Made by a program: the position numbers and the translations under genes. From a virus: a stretch of DNA of 28,949 bases. The notes beneath the pieces were generated by a model that ran no database searches, was not told where the DNA came from, and was given only the letters and a program-made list of their open reading frames with translations. Where the stretch lies: positions 1-28,949 of the IMG/VR virus record IMGVR_UViG_3300008221_001522, one strand, 5' to 3'. Shown here one piece after another: positions 1-8,186 of the stretch. Position 1 is the stretch's first letter. Every line of letters starts with the position of its first letter.

Positions 1-489
1 ATGAATATCCCCAACCGCATTCAGATTTATGACCTGAGCGCCATGGAGGTGGCGGACATTGCCTCTCTGCCGGTCGAACAGCTGATCGCATTGCAAGGTG
101 AAATCGCCGAACGCCTCACCATCACAAAGCTGATGAAGGATCGGTTCGACAGTGCTCTTGAGTGCCGGTTTTCCCTTCAGGCGAGAGAAGCCCGCGCAGC
201 CCTCGGCAAAGACACGGGCACGGTTCGCTTCAATGAAGGTCCGGCGCAGGTCGTTGCCGATCTCCCCAAAAAGGTCTCCTGGGACCAATCCCAGCTGGCT
301 CAGCTTGTCGAGCGCATGAAGGCCGAGGGCGATGACCCGGCTGAATACGTCGACATCACCATCAAGGTTTCCGAACGCAAATACGTCGCTTGGCCGAGCC
401 ACATCCGCTCGGCGTTTGAGGGCGCAAGGACCGTGCGTGTCGGCAAAGCCTCCTACGAAATTTCCCTGAACGATGAGGTGCAATCATGA
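1..489 (+). CDS. Hypothetical early phage protein (162 aa)
   Basis: I do not recognise this protein family. It is a soluble, charged protein of 162 residues with no signal peptide or membrane segment. The N-terminal half (about residues 15-65) looks helical and polar. The C-terminal half carries alternating short hydrophobic stretches ending in a Lys/Arg-rich segment (about residues 120-135). The window begins exactly on its ATG, so an earlier start cannot be excluded. Its stop overlaps the next start by 4 bases (ATGA), so it belongs to the same transcription unit as the RecA-like ATPase two genes downstream. The position at the head of a replication/recombination block suggests an accessory early function, but this is inference from context only. 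Confidence 0.75.
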   Translation: MNIPNRIQIYDLSAMEVADIASLPVEQLIALQGEIAERLTITKLMKDRFDSALECRFSLQAREARAALGKDTGTVRFNEGPAQVVADLPKKVSWDQSQLAQLVERMKAEGDDPAEYVDITIKVSERKYVAWPSHIRSAFEGARTVRVGKASYEISLNDEVQS

Positions 490-782
490 CCGCCAAGACC
501 AAACTCGAACGCCTGCGCGAAGACAACAGCTATCTCGCGGATCTTCCCGATACCATCCGGATCCCGCCTTTGGGCGATCGCCAGGAAGAGGTGATCAAAC
601 CCATTGAGGCGGCGTCCATTGATGACATCGCTTTTGCCCAGTTGGCCCTACAGGCCAAATCTTCCGCTCTTTACGGTAAAATCGATGCGCTGCGTCGGGT
701 CTACGACATGGCCCGCAAGAACGGATCCTTGGGGGCAGACAATGCCCTTGATGCGGTGACTTCGAAGAAGGGGGGCAAGTGA
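486..782 (+). CDS. Hypothetical small early phage protein (98 aa)
   Basis: A 98-residue, lysine-rich soluble protein without a recognisable domain. A long amphipathic stretch, about residues 35-75, is probably helical, and the C-terminus is basic (ends TSKKGGK). Translation should be coupled to the upstream gene through the ATGA overlap and to the downstream ATPase through a TGATG overlap. The tight spacing argues that it is real and co-expressed with the replication genes. No function can be assigned. Confidence 0.72.
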   Translation: MTAKTKLERLREDNSYLADLPDTIRIPPLGDRQEEVIKPIEAASIDDIAFAQLALQAKSSALYGKIDALRRVYDMARKNGSLGADNALDAVTSKKGGK

Positions 783-1663
783 TGACGCTCCCCATCATTT
801 CCGCCGATGAACGGTTGTCTGAGCAGCGCGGGATCAAAGGCTGCATCTTCGGAAAATCCGGTATCGGCAAAACCTCACTGCTTTGGACGCTGGAAGCCCA
901 GTCCACCTTGTTCTTCGATTTGGAGGCAGGGGATCTGGCGATCGAAGGCTGGTCCGGGGACACCATTCGCCCTCGCACCTGGATTGAATGCCGTGATTTC
1001 GCGGTCTTCATCGGCGGTCCAAACCCGGCCTTGCGTGACGATCAGGTCTATAGCCAGGCCCACTATGACGCGGTTTGTGAGCAGTTTGGCGATCCGGCAG
1101 CGCTGGATAAGTACCAGACCGTCTTTATCGACAGCATCACGGTTGCGGGACGTCTGTGTTTCCAATGGGCCAAAGGCCAGCCGCAGGCCGTTTCTGAGCG
1201 CACCGGCAAGCCTGACATGCGAGGTGCTTATGGTCTCCACGGCCAGGAGATGATTGCCTGGCTCACGCACCTTCAGCACACCCGTGGCAAGAACGTTTGG
1301 TTTGTCGGAATCCTCGACGAGAAGCTCGATGATTTCAATCGCAAGACCTTCGTTCCCCAAATCGACGGCTCCAAGACCGGTAACGAACTCCCCGGCATCG
1401 TCGATGAAGTCATCGCCATGGCCGAAGTCAGCCCGGATGGCACGGATCCCTACAGAGCGTTTGTTTGCCACACGCTGAACCCGTTCGGCTTTCCCGCAAA
1501 GGATCGCAGCGGTCGGCTAGATCAAATCGAAGAACCCCATCTTGGCCGTCTGATGGAAAAGATCGGCGGCCCCGCAAAACCGGCAGGTGAAAGGCTGACT
1601 TTTAGTCGCCCCGTACCACCAGCCGAGACCCCCAACCCTGAAGACGACAAAGGAGCACAGTAA
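782..1663 (+). CDS. RecA-like P-loop ATPase (AAA_24-type phage nucleotide-binding protein)
   Basis: A 293-residue ATP-binding protein of the kind found in phage replication/recombination modules. The Walker A motif GKSGIGKT is at residues 24-31. A hydrophobic strand ending in Asp (VFIDS, Asp117) is the likely Walker B. The last 35 residues are Pro/Glu-rich and probably disordered. Members of this group are RecA/RadA-fold ATPases, and the neighbours (putative ssDNA-binding protein, helicase, Cas4-like nuclease) fit a role in recombination or replication-fork processing. I chose ATG 782 because it has a purine-rich ribosome-binding site (AAGGGGGG) and a TGATG overlap with the gene before. A GTG one codon upstream (779) is the alternative. 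The family call is firm at P-loop ATPase level; the exact role is inferred. Confidence 0.85.
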   Translation: MTLPIISADERLSEQRGIKGCIFGKSGIGKTSLLWTLEAQSTLFFDLEAGDLAIEGWSGDTIRPRTWIECRDFAVFIGGPNPALRDDQVYSQAHYDAVCEQFGDPAALDKYQTVFIDSITVAGRLCFQWAKGQPQAVSERTGKPDMRGAYGLHGQEMIAWLTHLQHTRGKNVWFVGILDEKLDDFNRKTFVPQIDGSKTGNELPGIVDEVIAMAEVSPDGTDPYRAFVCHTLNPFGFPAKDRSGRLDQIEEPHLGRLMEKIGGPAKPAGERLTFSRPVPPAETPNPEDDKGAQ

Positions 1664-1665
1664 TT

Positions 1666-2289
1666 ATGACTGGTGCATGGAACGACTATAACGACGCGGA
1701 ATCCCAAACATCCTACGACCTGATCCCAAAGGGCACCATTGTACCGGTGCGTATGACCATCAAGCCCGGTGGCTATGACGATCCGGCTCAGGGTTGGACG
1801 GGTGGATACGCAACCCACAACGATACGACCGGCTCGGTCTATCTGAACGCCGAGTTTGTCATCCTCGAAGGTCCGTTTGCCAAGCGCAAGGTCTGGAGCC
1901 TAATCGGGCTTCGCAGCCTAAAGGGTCCGGAATGGGGCAACATGGGCCGGTCCTTTGTGCGGGGTATCCTGAACTCGTCACGGGGCCTTTCCGACAAAGA
2001 CAATTCCCCTCAGGCGCAGGCTGCTCGCCGTATCAACGGTTTCACGGATCTGGATGGCATTGAGTTTCTGGCCAAGATTGATGTCGGCAAGGATGCCAAT
2101 GGCGACCCGAAAAACGATATCCGGTTTGCAGTGGCTCCCAACCACAAGGATTGGGATACGTTCAAGTCTGGTGGCGGTCTCTGGACGCCGAGCCAATCGG
2201 CCCCTGCCGCAACGGCCCAGCCGATGGCCAATGCCAACACAGAAGCGCAACCGGCTTCAAACCCCAATCGCCCGTCTTGGGCTCAGTAG
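1666..2289 (+). CDS. Putative ssDNA-binding protein of the recombination module
   Basis: A 207-residue protein with a globular N-terminal part (about 1-165), rich in beta-type segments and aromatic residues, followed by a low-complexity Ala/Pro/Gln/Asn tail ending RPSWAQ. A folded domain plus disordered tail, directly after a RecA-like ATPase, is what phage single-strand-binding or DUF669-like proteins look like. No diagnostic motif is visible, so this is inference from architecture and position. The ribosome-binding site AAAGGAG lies about 9 bases before the ATG. It sits 2 bases after the ATPase stop and 12 bases before the helicase, in the same operon. Confidence 0.6.
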   Translation: MTGAWNDYNDAESQTSYDLIPKGTIVPVRMTIKPGGYDDPAQGWTGGYATHNDTTGSVYLNAEFVILEGPFAKRKVWSLIGLRSLKGPEWGNMGRSFVRGILNSSRGLSDKDNSPQAQAARRINGFTDLDGIEFLAKIDVGKDANGDPKNDIRFAVAPNHKDWDTFKSGGGLWTPSQSAPAATAQPMANANTEAQPASNPNRPSWAQ

Positions 2290-2301
2290 GGGAGGCTGGT
2301 C

Positions 2302-3978
2302 ATGTTACTCCGTCCCCGCCAGAAAACCTTCGTCGAGCGCAGTGTTCAAGCGCTCGGCGAACACGGCAACACGCTGGCTGTTGCCTCCACCGGATTTGGG
2401 AAAACAATCGCGCTGGCCGGTGTCACCGGTCAGCTGCTGAAAGGCAATGATGCCAAGGCCTGTGTGCTTGCCCATCGCGATGAGCTGACAAGCCAAAACG
2501 AGGCAAAGTTCAGTCGGGTCAATCCGGGGCTGAGTACGTCGGTCGTCGATGCCAAAACCAAATCCTGGCAGGGGCGGACCACGTTCGCCATGGTTCCGAC
2601 CTTGGCGCGCAAATCCAACCTTGCTGCCATGCCCGCTCTGGAGCTTCTGGTGATTGATGAAGCTCATCATGCGGCAGCCGACAGTTACCGTCGCATCATT
2701 GATCAGGCCAGGGACAAAAACCCGGACGTTAAGATTTTCGGTGTGACGGCCACTCCCAACCGGGGAGACAAAAAGGGTTTGCGTCCGATCTTTTCCAATG
2801 TTGCCGATCAAGTCTTCATTGGAGAACTGGTTGCTTCCGGACATCTGGTGCCGCCGCGCACCTTTGTAATTGATGTTGGCGCACAGGAAGCGCTCAAGTC
2901 GGTTCGCAAGACCGTAGATGACTTCGACATGATGGCTGTGGACGCCATCATGAACAAAGCACCGATCACGGATGCTGTGATCCAGCACTGGCGGGAGAAG
3001 GCGGGTGATCGTCAAACCGTTGTCTTTTGTTCGACGGTCGATCACGCCCGCAATGTGCGTGACGCCTTTCGCACCCGAGGTGTCCAGGCCGCCATGGTCT
3101 ATGGCGACTTGGGCGCTTCTGAACGGCGCGATGTCCTAAAGGCCTATGAGCGGGGGGAAACCCAGGTTCTCGTTAATGTCGCGGTTCTGACCGAAGGCTG
3201 GGATCATCCGCCGACCAGCTGTGTCGTCTTGCTGAGGCCGTCTTCTTATAAATCCACCATGATCCAGATGGTTGGGCGTGGCCTGCGTACCGTTGATCCC
3301 AGCGAACATCCGGGCGTGGTCAAAAGCGACTGCATTGTGCTCGATTTTGGCACCTCCAGTCTTCTGCATGGCAGTCTTGAGCAGGACGTAAACCTTGATG
3401 GCAAGGTTGGCTCCGGTCCTGCCCTGACCAAGGAATGCCCTGAGTGCGCCGCCAATGTGCCGCTGGCCGTCATGGAATGCCCGTTGTGTGGTTACCACTT
3501 CCAATCGGAGGGTAAGGAAGGCCAACAGCCGATCTCTGATTTCGTCATGTCGGAAGTGGATCTGCTCAAGCGTTCCAGTTTCCAATGGTGCGATCTCTTT
3601 GGCGATGATGCGGCGCTGGTCGCAAATGGCTTCAACGCCTGGAGCGGCATTTTCTTTCATCAGGGCCGCTGGCATGCCGTCGGCGGTGGCAAGGGCCTCA
3701 AATCGCATTTGTTGGCCATGGGTGAGCGCACCATTTGCCTGGCCGCAGCCGATGACTGGCTGAATGAAAACGAGACCGACGAAAGTGCCTATAAATCACG
3801 CTCCTGGCTCAATCAGTCGGTCACCACCCGTCAGCTTCAATTCTTACCGCCCGAATACCGTCAAGATTTTGGCCTGACCCGGTATCACGCATCGGCTCTG
3901 CTGACATTTCAATTCAATAAGGCCGCAATCACCAATCTGGTGTTGAATGCTCCTGAAGATAGCCGGAGGGCGGCATGA
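2302..3978 (+). CDS. SF2 DEAD/DEAH-box helicase with C-terminal zinc finger
   Basis: A 558-residue superfamily-2 helicase. Walker A STGFGKT is at residues 29-35, motif II DEAH at 119-122, motif III TAT at 149-151, motif V around LTEGWDHP (296-303) and motif VI QMVGRGLR at 322-329. These define two RecA folds as in the RAD3/UvrB/type III restriction helicase group. A four-cysteine zinc finger follows (Cys379, Cys382, Cys393, Cys396), then a C-terminal region of about 160 residues that I do not recognise. It probably unwinds or remodels DNA during phage replication or recombination. The ribosome-binding site GGGAGG is 6 bases before the ATG. Neighbours on both sides are nucleic-acid proteins, consistent with the early operon. 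Confidence 0.9.
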   Translation: MLLRPRQKTFVERSVQALGEHGNTLAVASTGFGKTIALAGVTGQLLKGNDAKACVLAHRDELTSQNEAKFSRVNPGLSTSVVDAKTKSWQGRTTFAMVPTLARKSNLAAMPALELLVIDEAHHAAADSYRRIIDQARDKNPDVKIFGVTATPNRGDKKGLRPIFSNVADQVFIGELVASGHLVPPRTFVIDVGAQEALKSVRKTVDDFDMMAVDAIMNKAPITDAVIQHWREKAGDRQTVVFCSTVDHARNVRDAFRTRGVQAAMVYGDLGASERRDVLKAYERGETQVLVNVAVLTEGWDHPPTSCVVLLRPSSYKSTMIQMVGRGLRTVDPSEHPGVVKSDCIVLDFGTSSLLHGSLEQDVNLDGKVGSGPALTKECPECAANVPLAVMECPLCGYHFQSEGKEGQQPISDFVMSEVDLLKRSSFQWCDLFGDDAALVANGFNAWSGIFFHQGRWHAVGGGKGLKSHLLAMGERTICLAAADDWLNENETDESAYKSRSWLNQSVTTRQLQFLPPEYRQDFGLTRYHASALLTFQFNKAAITNLVLNAPEDSRRAA

Positions 3979-3981
3979 CCC

Positions 3982-4386
3982 ATGGTGACTTCAGGAAACG
4001 CTGCCGCCCGTTTGAGGCTATGGCATCCGCACGGGGAGCTCTGTGCCGTCTGTCGGCGACCAACCCGTGGTTTTGGCTGGTTCGACCGCCATTCAACGAA
4101 GCGTCCGCGAATTCAGCGGTGGTTCTGCTCCATGGACTGCCAGGGTTTTTGGTCGCGCTTGGCGAAGGAGGGCTTGGGCATGGTTGATTTGAGCGAACAA
4201 GAAAAAGCCGCCCTGCGCCATGCCGTCAAAATGCTGGCCGAAGTGATGGAAGAGATCGGTTGGGAAACCCGGTTGATTGATCTCACAGAAGCCCAGGTTC
4301 TCACTCTCGCTGAAGTCTGCGTTGGCGGGTTCCAGGACGCCATGCTGTCGATTGCCAAAGGCGAAGATACGGAGGTCCCCTTTTGA
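3982..4386 (+). CDS. DUF6511 zinc-finger phage protein
   Basis: A 134-residue protein. The N-terminal half holds paired cysteines (CAVC, then FCSMDC about 30 residues later) around a conserved-looking GFGWFD segment, which should bind one zinc. The C-terminal half is a helical, acidic domain. The pattern matches my recollection of DUF6511, found beside helicases and Cas4-like nucleases in alphaproteobacterial phages; its function is not established. The ATG at 3982 lies 3 bases after the helicase stop. An ATG at 3975 opens a different frame without the cysteine pattern. The GGAGG at 3965-3969 is about 12 bases away, a little long. The stop overlaps the next gene's ATG by one base. Confidence 0.75.
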   Translation: MVTSGNAAARLRLWHPHGELCAVCRRPTRGFGWFDRHSTKRPRIQRWFCSMDCQGFWSRLAKEGLGMVDLSEQEKAALRHAVKMLAEVMEEIGWETRLIDLTEAQVLTLAEVCVGGFQDAMLSIAKGEDTEVPF

Positions 4387-5147
4387 TGTTGGACTACAAT
4401 TCCTCCCAAACATTCGCCGATCAGGTGAACGCTCATATCGATGAGGCTTTGGTTGCCGAGAACCAACGCCAAACACCGCGCCAATATCTCGGTGGCTCCC
4501 GTCTTGGCGTTGCCTGTGAACGGGCTCTGCAATTCGAATACGCCCAGGCCCCGAAGGACGATGGTCGCGATTTCGATGGGCAAACCCTGCGTATCTTTGC
4601 TGCCGGTCACGTCTTTGAGGACCTGGCCATTGATTGGCTGCGCAAGGCTGGCTTCGAGCTCTATACGACCAAAGGCAACAAGCCTGGAGGAGAGCAATTC
4701 GGTTTCAGTGTCGCGACTGGCCGTATTCGCGGTCATGTGGACGGCATAATCAACGCAGCCCCGGTCATGGATGGCTTCCCAGCCCTTTGGGAATGCAAAT
4801 CACTTAACAACAAGTCCTGGAATGACACCGTCAAACGCGGGGTCACGGTTTCCAAGCCGGTTTATGCCGCGCAGATCGCCACCTACCAGGCCTATATGGA
4901 AGCCTCGGTTCCGGGCATTTCTCAAAACCCGGCACTGTTTACCGCCATCAACAAGGACACAGCGGAGCTTCACCATGAGCTGGTTGCGTTTGATGGCGGG
5001 CTTGCCCAACGCATGAGCGATAAAGCGGTGCGCGTGATTCAGGCGACAGAAGCCGGTGAGTTGCTGCCCCGTATCGCGCAATCGGCTGATTTCTTCGAGT
5101 GCAAATTCTGCGACTGGTCTGATCGGTGCTGGAGAACCGGCGGATGA
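4386..5147 (+). CDS. Cas4/RecB-like PD-(D/E)XK nuclease with Fe-S cysteines
   Basis: A 253-residue nuclease. PD-(D/E)XK motifs are visible: a GH motif at 74-75, Asp119 in GHVDGI, Glu136 and Lys138 in WECKSL, and the QxxxY helix motif (Gln163, Tyr167). One N-terminal cysteine (Cys44 in GVACERA) and three C-terminal ones (Cys239, Cys242, Cys248) reproduce the four-cysteine iron-sulfur pattern of Cas4/AddB-type nucleases. Phage proteins of this type are single-strand exonucleases in recombination or replication. No CRISPR or cas1/cas2 gene is nearby, so this is a replication nuclease rather than an adaptation protein. I prefer ATG 4386 (GGAGG 10 bases upstream, TGATG overlap) to TTG 4383. The stop overlaps the primase start (ATGA). 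Confidence 0.87.
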   Translation: MLDYNSSQTFADQVNAHIDEALVAENQRQTPRQYLGGSRLGVACERALQFEYAQAPKDDGRDFDGQTLRIFAAGHVFEDLAIDWLRKAGFELYTTKGNKPGGEQFGFSVATGRIRGHVDGIINAAPVMDGFPALWECKSLNNKSWNDTVKRGVTVSKPVYAAQIATYQAYMEASVPGISQNPALFTAINKDTAELHHELVAFDGGLAQRMSDKAVRVIQATEAGELLPRIAQSADFFECKFCDWSDRCWRTGG

Positions 5148-7348
5148 GCAATGAGGTTGTAAACATTAATGACTGGCGGGATTTCAATTCAGCCGCCCCC
5201 CAGCGCCAGGACGATGCCCGCCAAACAGGGCTCGCGGTTGATGAGATCAAGGCGCGGCTCAATGCCAATTTGCGTGGCCTTCTGTCCTACCTTTTTCCCG
5301 CCGGTGTTTTCCGTCATGGAAAATTTCTGGTTGGCGATGTCCGAGGCAACAAGGGCGAAAGCCTGAGTGTTGAGCTCACCGGGCCCAAAGCCGGGATGTG
5401 GCATGACTTTGCGACAGGTGAGGGTGGGGACGTGCTCGCACTCTGGGCTGCGGCAACAGGGCGCAACACCCAATCGGATTTCCCATCGTTATTGGATGAC
5501 GTTCGCCAGTGGCTGGGCGAGCCGCGACCGGAAACTGTAACTGCTGAACCGGAACGTACCGTGCCGATGGACGAGTTGGGGCCGGTGACAGCCAAGTGGG
5601 ACTATGTTGATGGAGAAGGCGCTTTGTTGGCCTGTGTCTATCGCTATGACCCGCCCAGTGGAAAGCAGTTTAGGCCTTGGGATGTCACTTGCCGGAAGAT
5701 GAAGGCTCCGGAACCGCGACCACTTTATAACCAGCCCGCCATGAAATCCGCCATGGATGTGGTGTTGGTCGAAGGCGAGAAGGCGGCAGATGCCTTAATC
5801 AGCCAGGGCGTTTGTGCCACGACGGCCATGAACGGGGCTAAGGCACCGGTTGAGAAAACCGACTGGTCACCGCTTTGTGGCAAACGGGTATTGATCTGGC
5901 CCGACAAGGATGCGGCAGGTTGGCAGTACGCGGAAGCTGCTGCCGAGGCGGCTCTTCGTAGCGGTGCACTTTCCGTAGCCATTCTTATGCCGCCTCTGGA
6001 TAAACCGGAAAAGTGGGATGCGGCGGACGCTGTCGATGACGGCATGGATATTGATGCCTTCATTGCCAACGCACCGCGTCAATCCATCGTAAGCCCGAGG
6101 TCCAATGCGCAAGCCTTTAGCCTGAAGCAGTTGCTGGGTGATCGCTCTGCCATGCCGGACGACATCATTGCGCCTCGTGTCCTGACACCATCAGGCCTGC
6201 TGGTTTTTGGCGGTGCGCCCAAGGTTGGCAAAAGCGATTTCTTGCTCTGCTGGTTGGTTCACATGGCCGCAGGCATTGAGTTTCTGTCCTTTACGCCACC
6301 GCGTCCTTTGCGCGTTTTCTATCTGCAGGCCGAAATCCAGTACCACTATCTCCGCGAACGTCTTCAGGAAATCTCGTTGCAGCCTGAGGTGATCCGCCAA
6401 GCCCATGACAATCTCGTCATCACGCCGCAGCTCAAGCTCATTTTGAATGAAGCGGGCATTCAGACGGTTGGCGCTTTAATCCGAAAACACTTCCCCGATG
6501 GGCTGGACATCATCGTCATTGATCCGATCCGAAACGTCTTTGATGGCGGTGAAGCGGGGCCCAGTGAGAACGATAACAATGCCATGTTGTTTTTCTTGCG
6601 CGATCGTGTTGAGAAACTTCGTGACGCCGTGGACCCGGACGCAGGCATCATTCTCGTCCATCACACCCGCAAGCTTTCAAAGAAACAGGTTGATGAGGAT
6701 CCATTCCAGGCGCTTTCCGGCGCAGGGGCGCTTCGGGGGTATTACAGCTCAGGCATGATCCTGTTTCGCCCTGATGAAACGCGCTCTGAACGCAAGCTCA
6801 TCACGGAACTGCGTAACGGCCCAGCCCTGGCGGCAAAGATCGTCGATAAGGACGGTGGCCAATGGGTTGAGATTGATCCGTCATCAGAGAGGCTGATCCG
6901 TCAGGAATATGGCGAAAAGCTAGATGCCGAGCGTCTCCGTAAACGCGACGTTATTCTTCAGGTTCTCTTCGAAGAAGCTCTGGGCGGGCGGGTTTACACC
7001 GCGACCCAATTTGCCGAGCGGTTTGAAAACCGGGCCGGTTTGGGTGGCCGGAGTACCATTGCTGAACGCGTCAGTGTTCTGACCACCAAAGGCTACATCA
7101 AATACTTCCGCAATCCCGAAGATCACGACCTGCCGCCTCTGCCGCGCACCCGCTACGGCTATCTCTGCGTTCAAGGCATGCAGCTGGGTGAGGCCGAGGA
7201 CGTTATGGATGAGGAGACCGGTGAGGTTTTTCAAAGCGTCCACCAGCTCCTTCCGACCCATTACAAGTGCCACCAGTCAGGAGCCGTTCTGGAGGTCGAA
7301 AGCCCCCACAACTGGGTCTATCACGATGAGGAGATGGACCATGAATAG
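5144..7348 (+). CDS. Toprim primase / RecA-fold replicative helicase (DUF3987/AAA_25-like)
   Basis: A 734-residue replication protein. The N-terminal 130 residues resemble the DNA-binding part of phage primases. A Toprim domain follows (catalytic Glu210 in LVEGEKAAD; DxD Asp254/Asp256 in IWPDKD). Then comes a RecA-fold ATPase of the RepA/AAA_25 type: Walker A GGAPKVGKS (356-364), Walker B IIVIDP (456-461), and the sensor-like LVHHTRK (504-510). The last 130 residues probably form winged-helix segments. It likely makes primers and unwinds the fork. I chose ATG 5144, which overlaps the nuclease stop and has GGAG 9 bases upstream, over GTG 5126. The gene ends the first early block and is followed by a non-coding repeat region that may be an origin. 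Confidence 0.9.
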   Translation: MSNEVVNINDWRDFNSAAPQRQDDARQTGLAVDEIKARLNANLRGLLSYLFPAGVFRHGKFLVGDVRGNKGESLSVELTGPKAGMWHDFATGEGGDVLALWAAATGRNTQSDFPSLLDDVRQWLGEPRPETVTAEPERTVPMDELGPVTAKWDYVDGEGALLACVYRYDPPSGKQFRPWDVTCRKMKAPEPRPLYNQPAMKSAMDVVLVEGEKAADALISQGVCATTAMNGAKAPVEKTDWSPLCGKRVLIWPDKDAAGWQYAEAAAEAALRSGALSVAILMPPLDKPEKWDAADAVDDGMDIDAFIANAPRQSIVSPRSNAQAFSLKQLLGDRSAMPDDIIAPRVLTPSGLLVFGGAPKVGKSDFLLCWLVHMAAGIEFLSFTPPRPLRVFYLQAEIQYHYLRERLQEISLQPEVIRQAHDNLVITPQLKLILNEAGIQTVGALIRKHFPDGLDIIVIDPIRNVFDGGEAGPSENDNNAMLFFLRDRVEKLRDAVDPDAGIILVHHTRKLSKKQVDEDPFQALSGAGALRGYYSSGMILFRPDETRSERKLITELRNGPALAAKIVDKDGGQWVEIDPSSERLIRQEYGEKLDAERLRKRDVILQVLFEEALGGRVYTATQFAERFENRAGLGGRSTIAERVSVLTTKGYIKYFRNPEDHDLPPLPRTRYGYLCVQGMQLGEAEDVMDEETGEVFQSVHQLLPTHYKCHQSGAVLEVESPHNWVYHDEEMDHE

Positions 7349-7367
7349 GGGGCAAATTCTCGGCTGT

Positions 7368-7530
7368 GATTTCTGGAGTCCATGGAGTCCAGACATACTC
7401 TGGATTCAAAGTTTCAATGAAAACAGTCGGTTAGGGTCAATTCAGAAATCCAGCCGGATTCCTGTCTGGATTTCTGGATTCCTGACGAAACATGAGGATT
7501 TCTGCGGCTTTCAGACCCCCATCAGAAATC
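7368..7530. repeat. Cluster of five GATTTCTG motifs (iteron-like array) after the primase gene
   Basis: The 316-base gap 7349-7664 has no convincing gene. Its left half holds five exact copies of the octamer GATTTCTG: three on the plus strand (7368-7375, 7469-7476, 7497-7504) and two inverted (7443-7450, 7523-7530). All three plus-strand copies and the inverted ones lie in a wider context close to GGATTTCTGGA. A perfect 9-bp tandem repeat, TGGAGTCCA twice, is at 7374-7391, and GGATTCCTG occurs twice (7456-7464 and 7477-7485). Clustered short repeats beside a replicative primase-helicase suggest an origin or a protein-binding array. That role is inference. Confidence 0.55.
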
Positions 7531-7541
7531 CAAGTGAATAC

Positions 7542-7595
7542 CTCCCCCTAAAGGGGGAGAGGGCTACGCCAGCGCTGACGCTTGGCGAACCCTCT
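7542..7595. terminator. Double-hairpin structured element (possible terminator or palindromic repeat unit)
   Basis: Two adjacent inverted repeats. CTCCCCC (7542-7548) pairs perfectly with GGGGGAG (7553-7559) around TAAA. AGAGGG (7558-7563) and CGCCA (7567-7571) pair with CCCTCT (7590-7595) and TGGCG (7583-7587) around an inner GCG/CGC stem. There is no T-tract after either hairpin, so intrinsic termination is not assured. The look is that of short palindromic interspersed elements seen in alphaproteobacterial intergenic DNA, which I recall but cannot verify here. It lies 70 bases before the RuvC-like gene. Confidence 0.45.
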
Positions 7596-7664
7596 TCGCC
7601 ATGGTCGTCGATCCTGCCCGGCCATTTCTCCCATCAGCATTGTTCAATCAATATGGAGGCAATT

Positions 7665-8186
7665 ATGCCAGCACCAACCTCTGTTCAAGTTCTACCTGAC
7701 CCGTGTGACGGTCCACTCAAAATTCTAGCCCTCGATCTCGGCACCAAAACCGGATGGGCTGTCTATTTGCCTGACCGAACAATCACCAGCGGTATTGCCG
7801 AATTTAAAAATGATCGCTGGCAAGGCGGCGGCATGCGTTTTCTTCGGTTCAAGCAATGGCTCACCGAGGTCAAGCAAATGGCCGGTGGTCTGGATGCTGT
7901 GTTCGTTGAGGAGGTTCGTCGTCATGCCGGTGTGGATGCCGCCCATGTCTACGGTGGATTTCTCGCCCATGTGACCGCCTGGTGCGAACACCACGCCATT
8001 CCTTACGAGGCTGTCCCGGTCGGCACGATCAAACGTCACGCAACAGGCAAAGGGAACGCCAACAAGGAAGCCATGATTGAGGCCGCTCGCCAGCGCGGGT
8101 TTGAGCCTGCCGATGACAACGAAGCCGACGCCTTAGCGATCCTTGATTGGGCCAAGGTCAATCGTGGGGGAGGGGTGGATCAATGA
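7665..8186 (+). CDS. RuvC-like Holliday junction resolvase
   Basis: A 173-residue RNase H-fold nuclease. The acidic active-site residues sit in LALDLGTKTGWA (Asp near residue 23), VFVEEV (Glu near 82) and the C-terminal DNEADALAI helix, the RuvC/phage resolvase arrangement. The usual RuvC length is about 170 residues, so it looks complete. It would resolve branched DNA made during replication and recombination before packaging. The start at 7665 has GGAGG 6 bases upstream. The frame stays open into the preceding region and even into the primase gene, but that extension crosses repeats and hairpins and lacks a credible start. The stop overlaps the next ATG (ATGA). Confidence 0.88.
   Translation: MPAPTSVQVLPDPCDGPLKILALDLGTKTGWAVYLPDRTITSGIAEFKNDRWQGGGMRFLRFKQWLTEVKQMAGGLDAVFVEEVRRHAGVDAAHVYGGFLAHVTAWCEHHAIPYEAVPVGTIKRHATGKGNANKEAMIEAARQRGFEPADDNEADALAILDWAKVNRGGGVDQ

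Noticed and set aside
3975-4187. Alternative 70-residue frame at the start of DUF6511
   Set aside because: It lacks the paired cysteines and has no recognisable pattern; the frame starting at 3982 continues to the start of the nuclease gene.
4386-5147. Cas4-like gene as evidence of a CRISPR adaptation module
   Set aside because: No cas1, cas2 or repeat array is present; Cas4-type nucleases are frequent in phage replication modules.
7188-7664. Upstream extension of the RuvC-like reading frame through the repeat region and into the primase gene
   Set aside because: It covers repeats and hairpins, translates to low-quality sequence and overlaps the primase in another frame; the GGAGG-ATG at 7665 starts right before the conserved domain.
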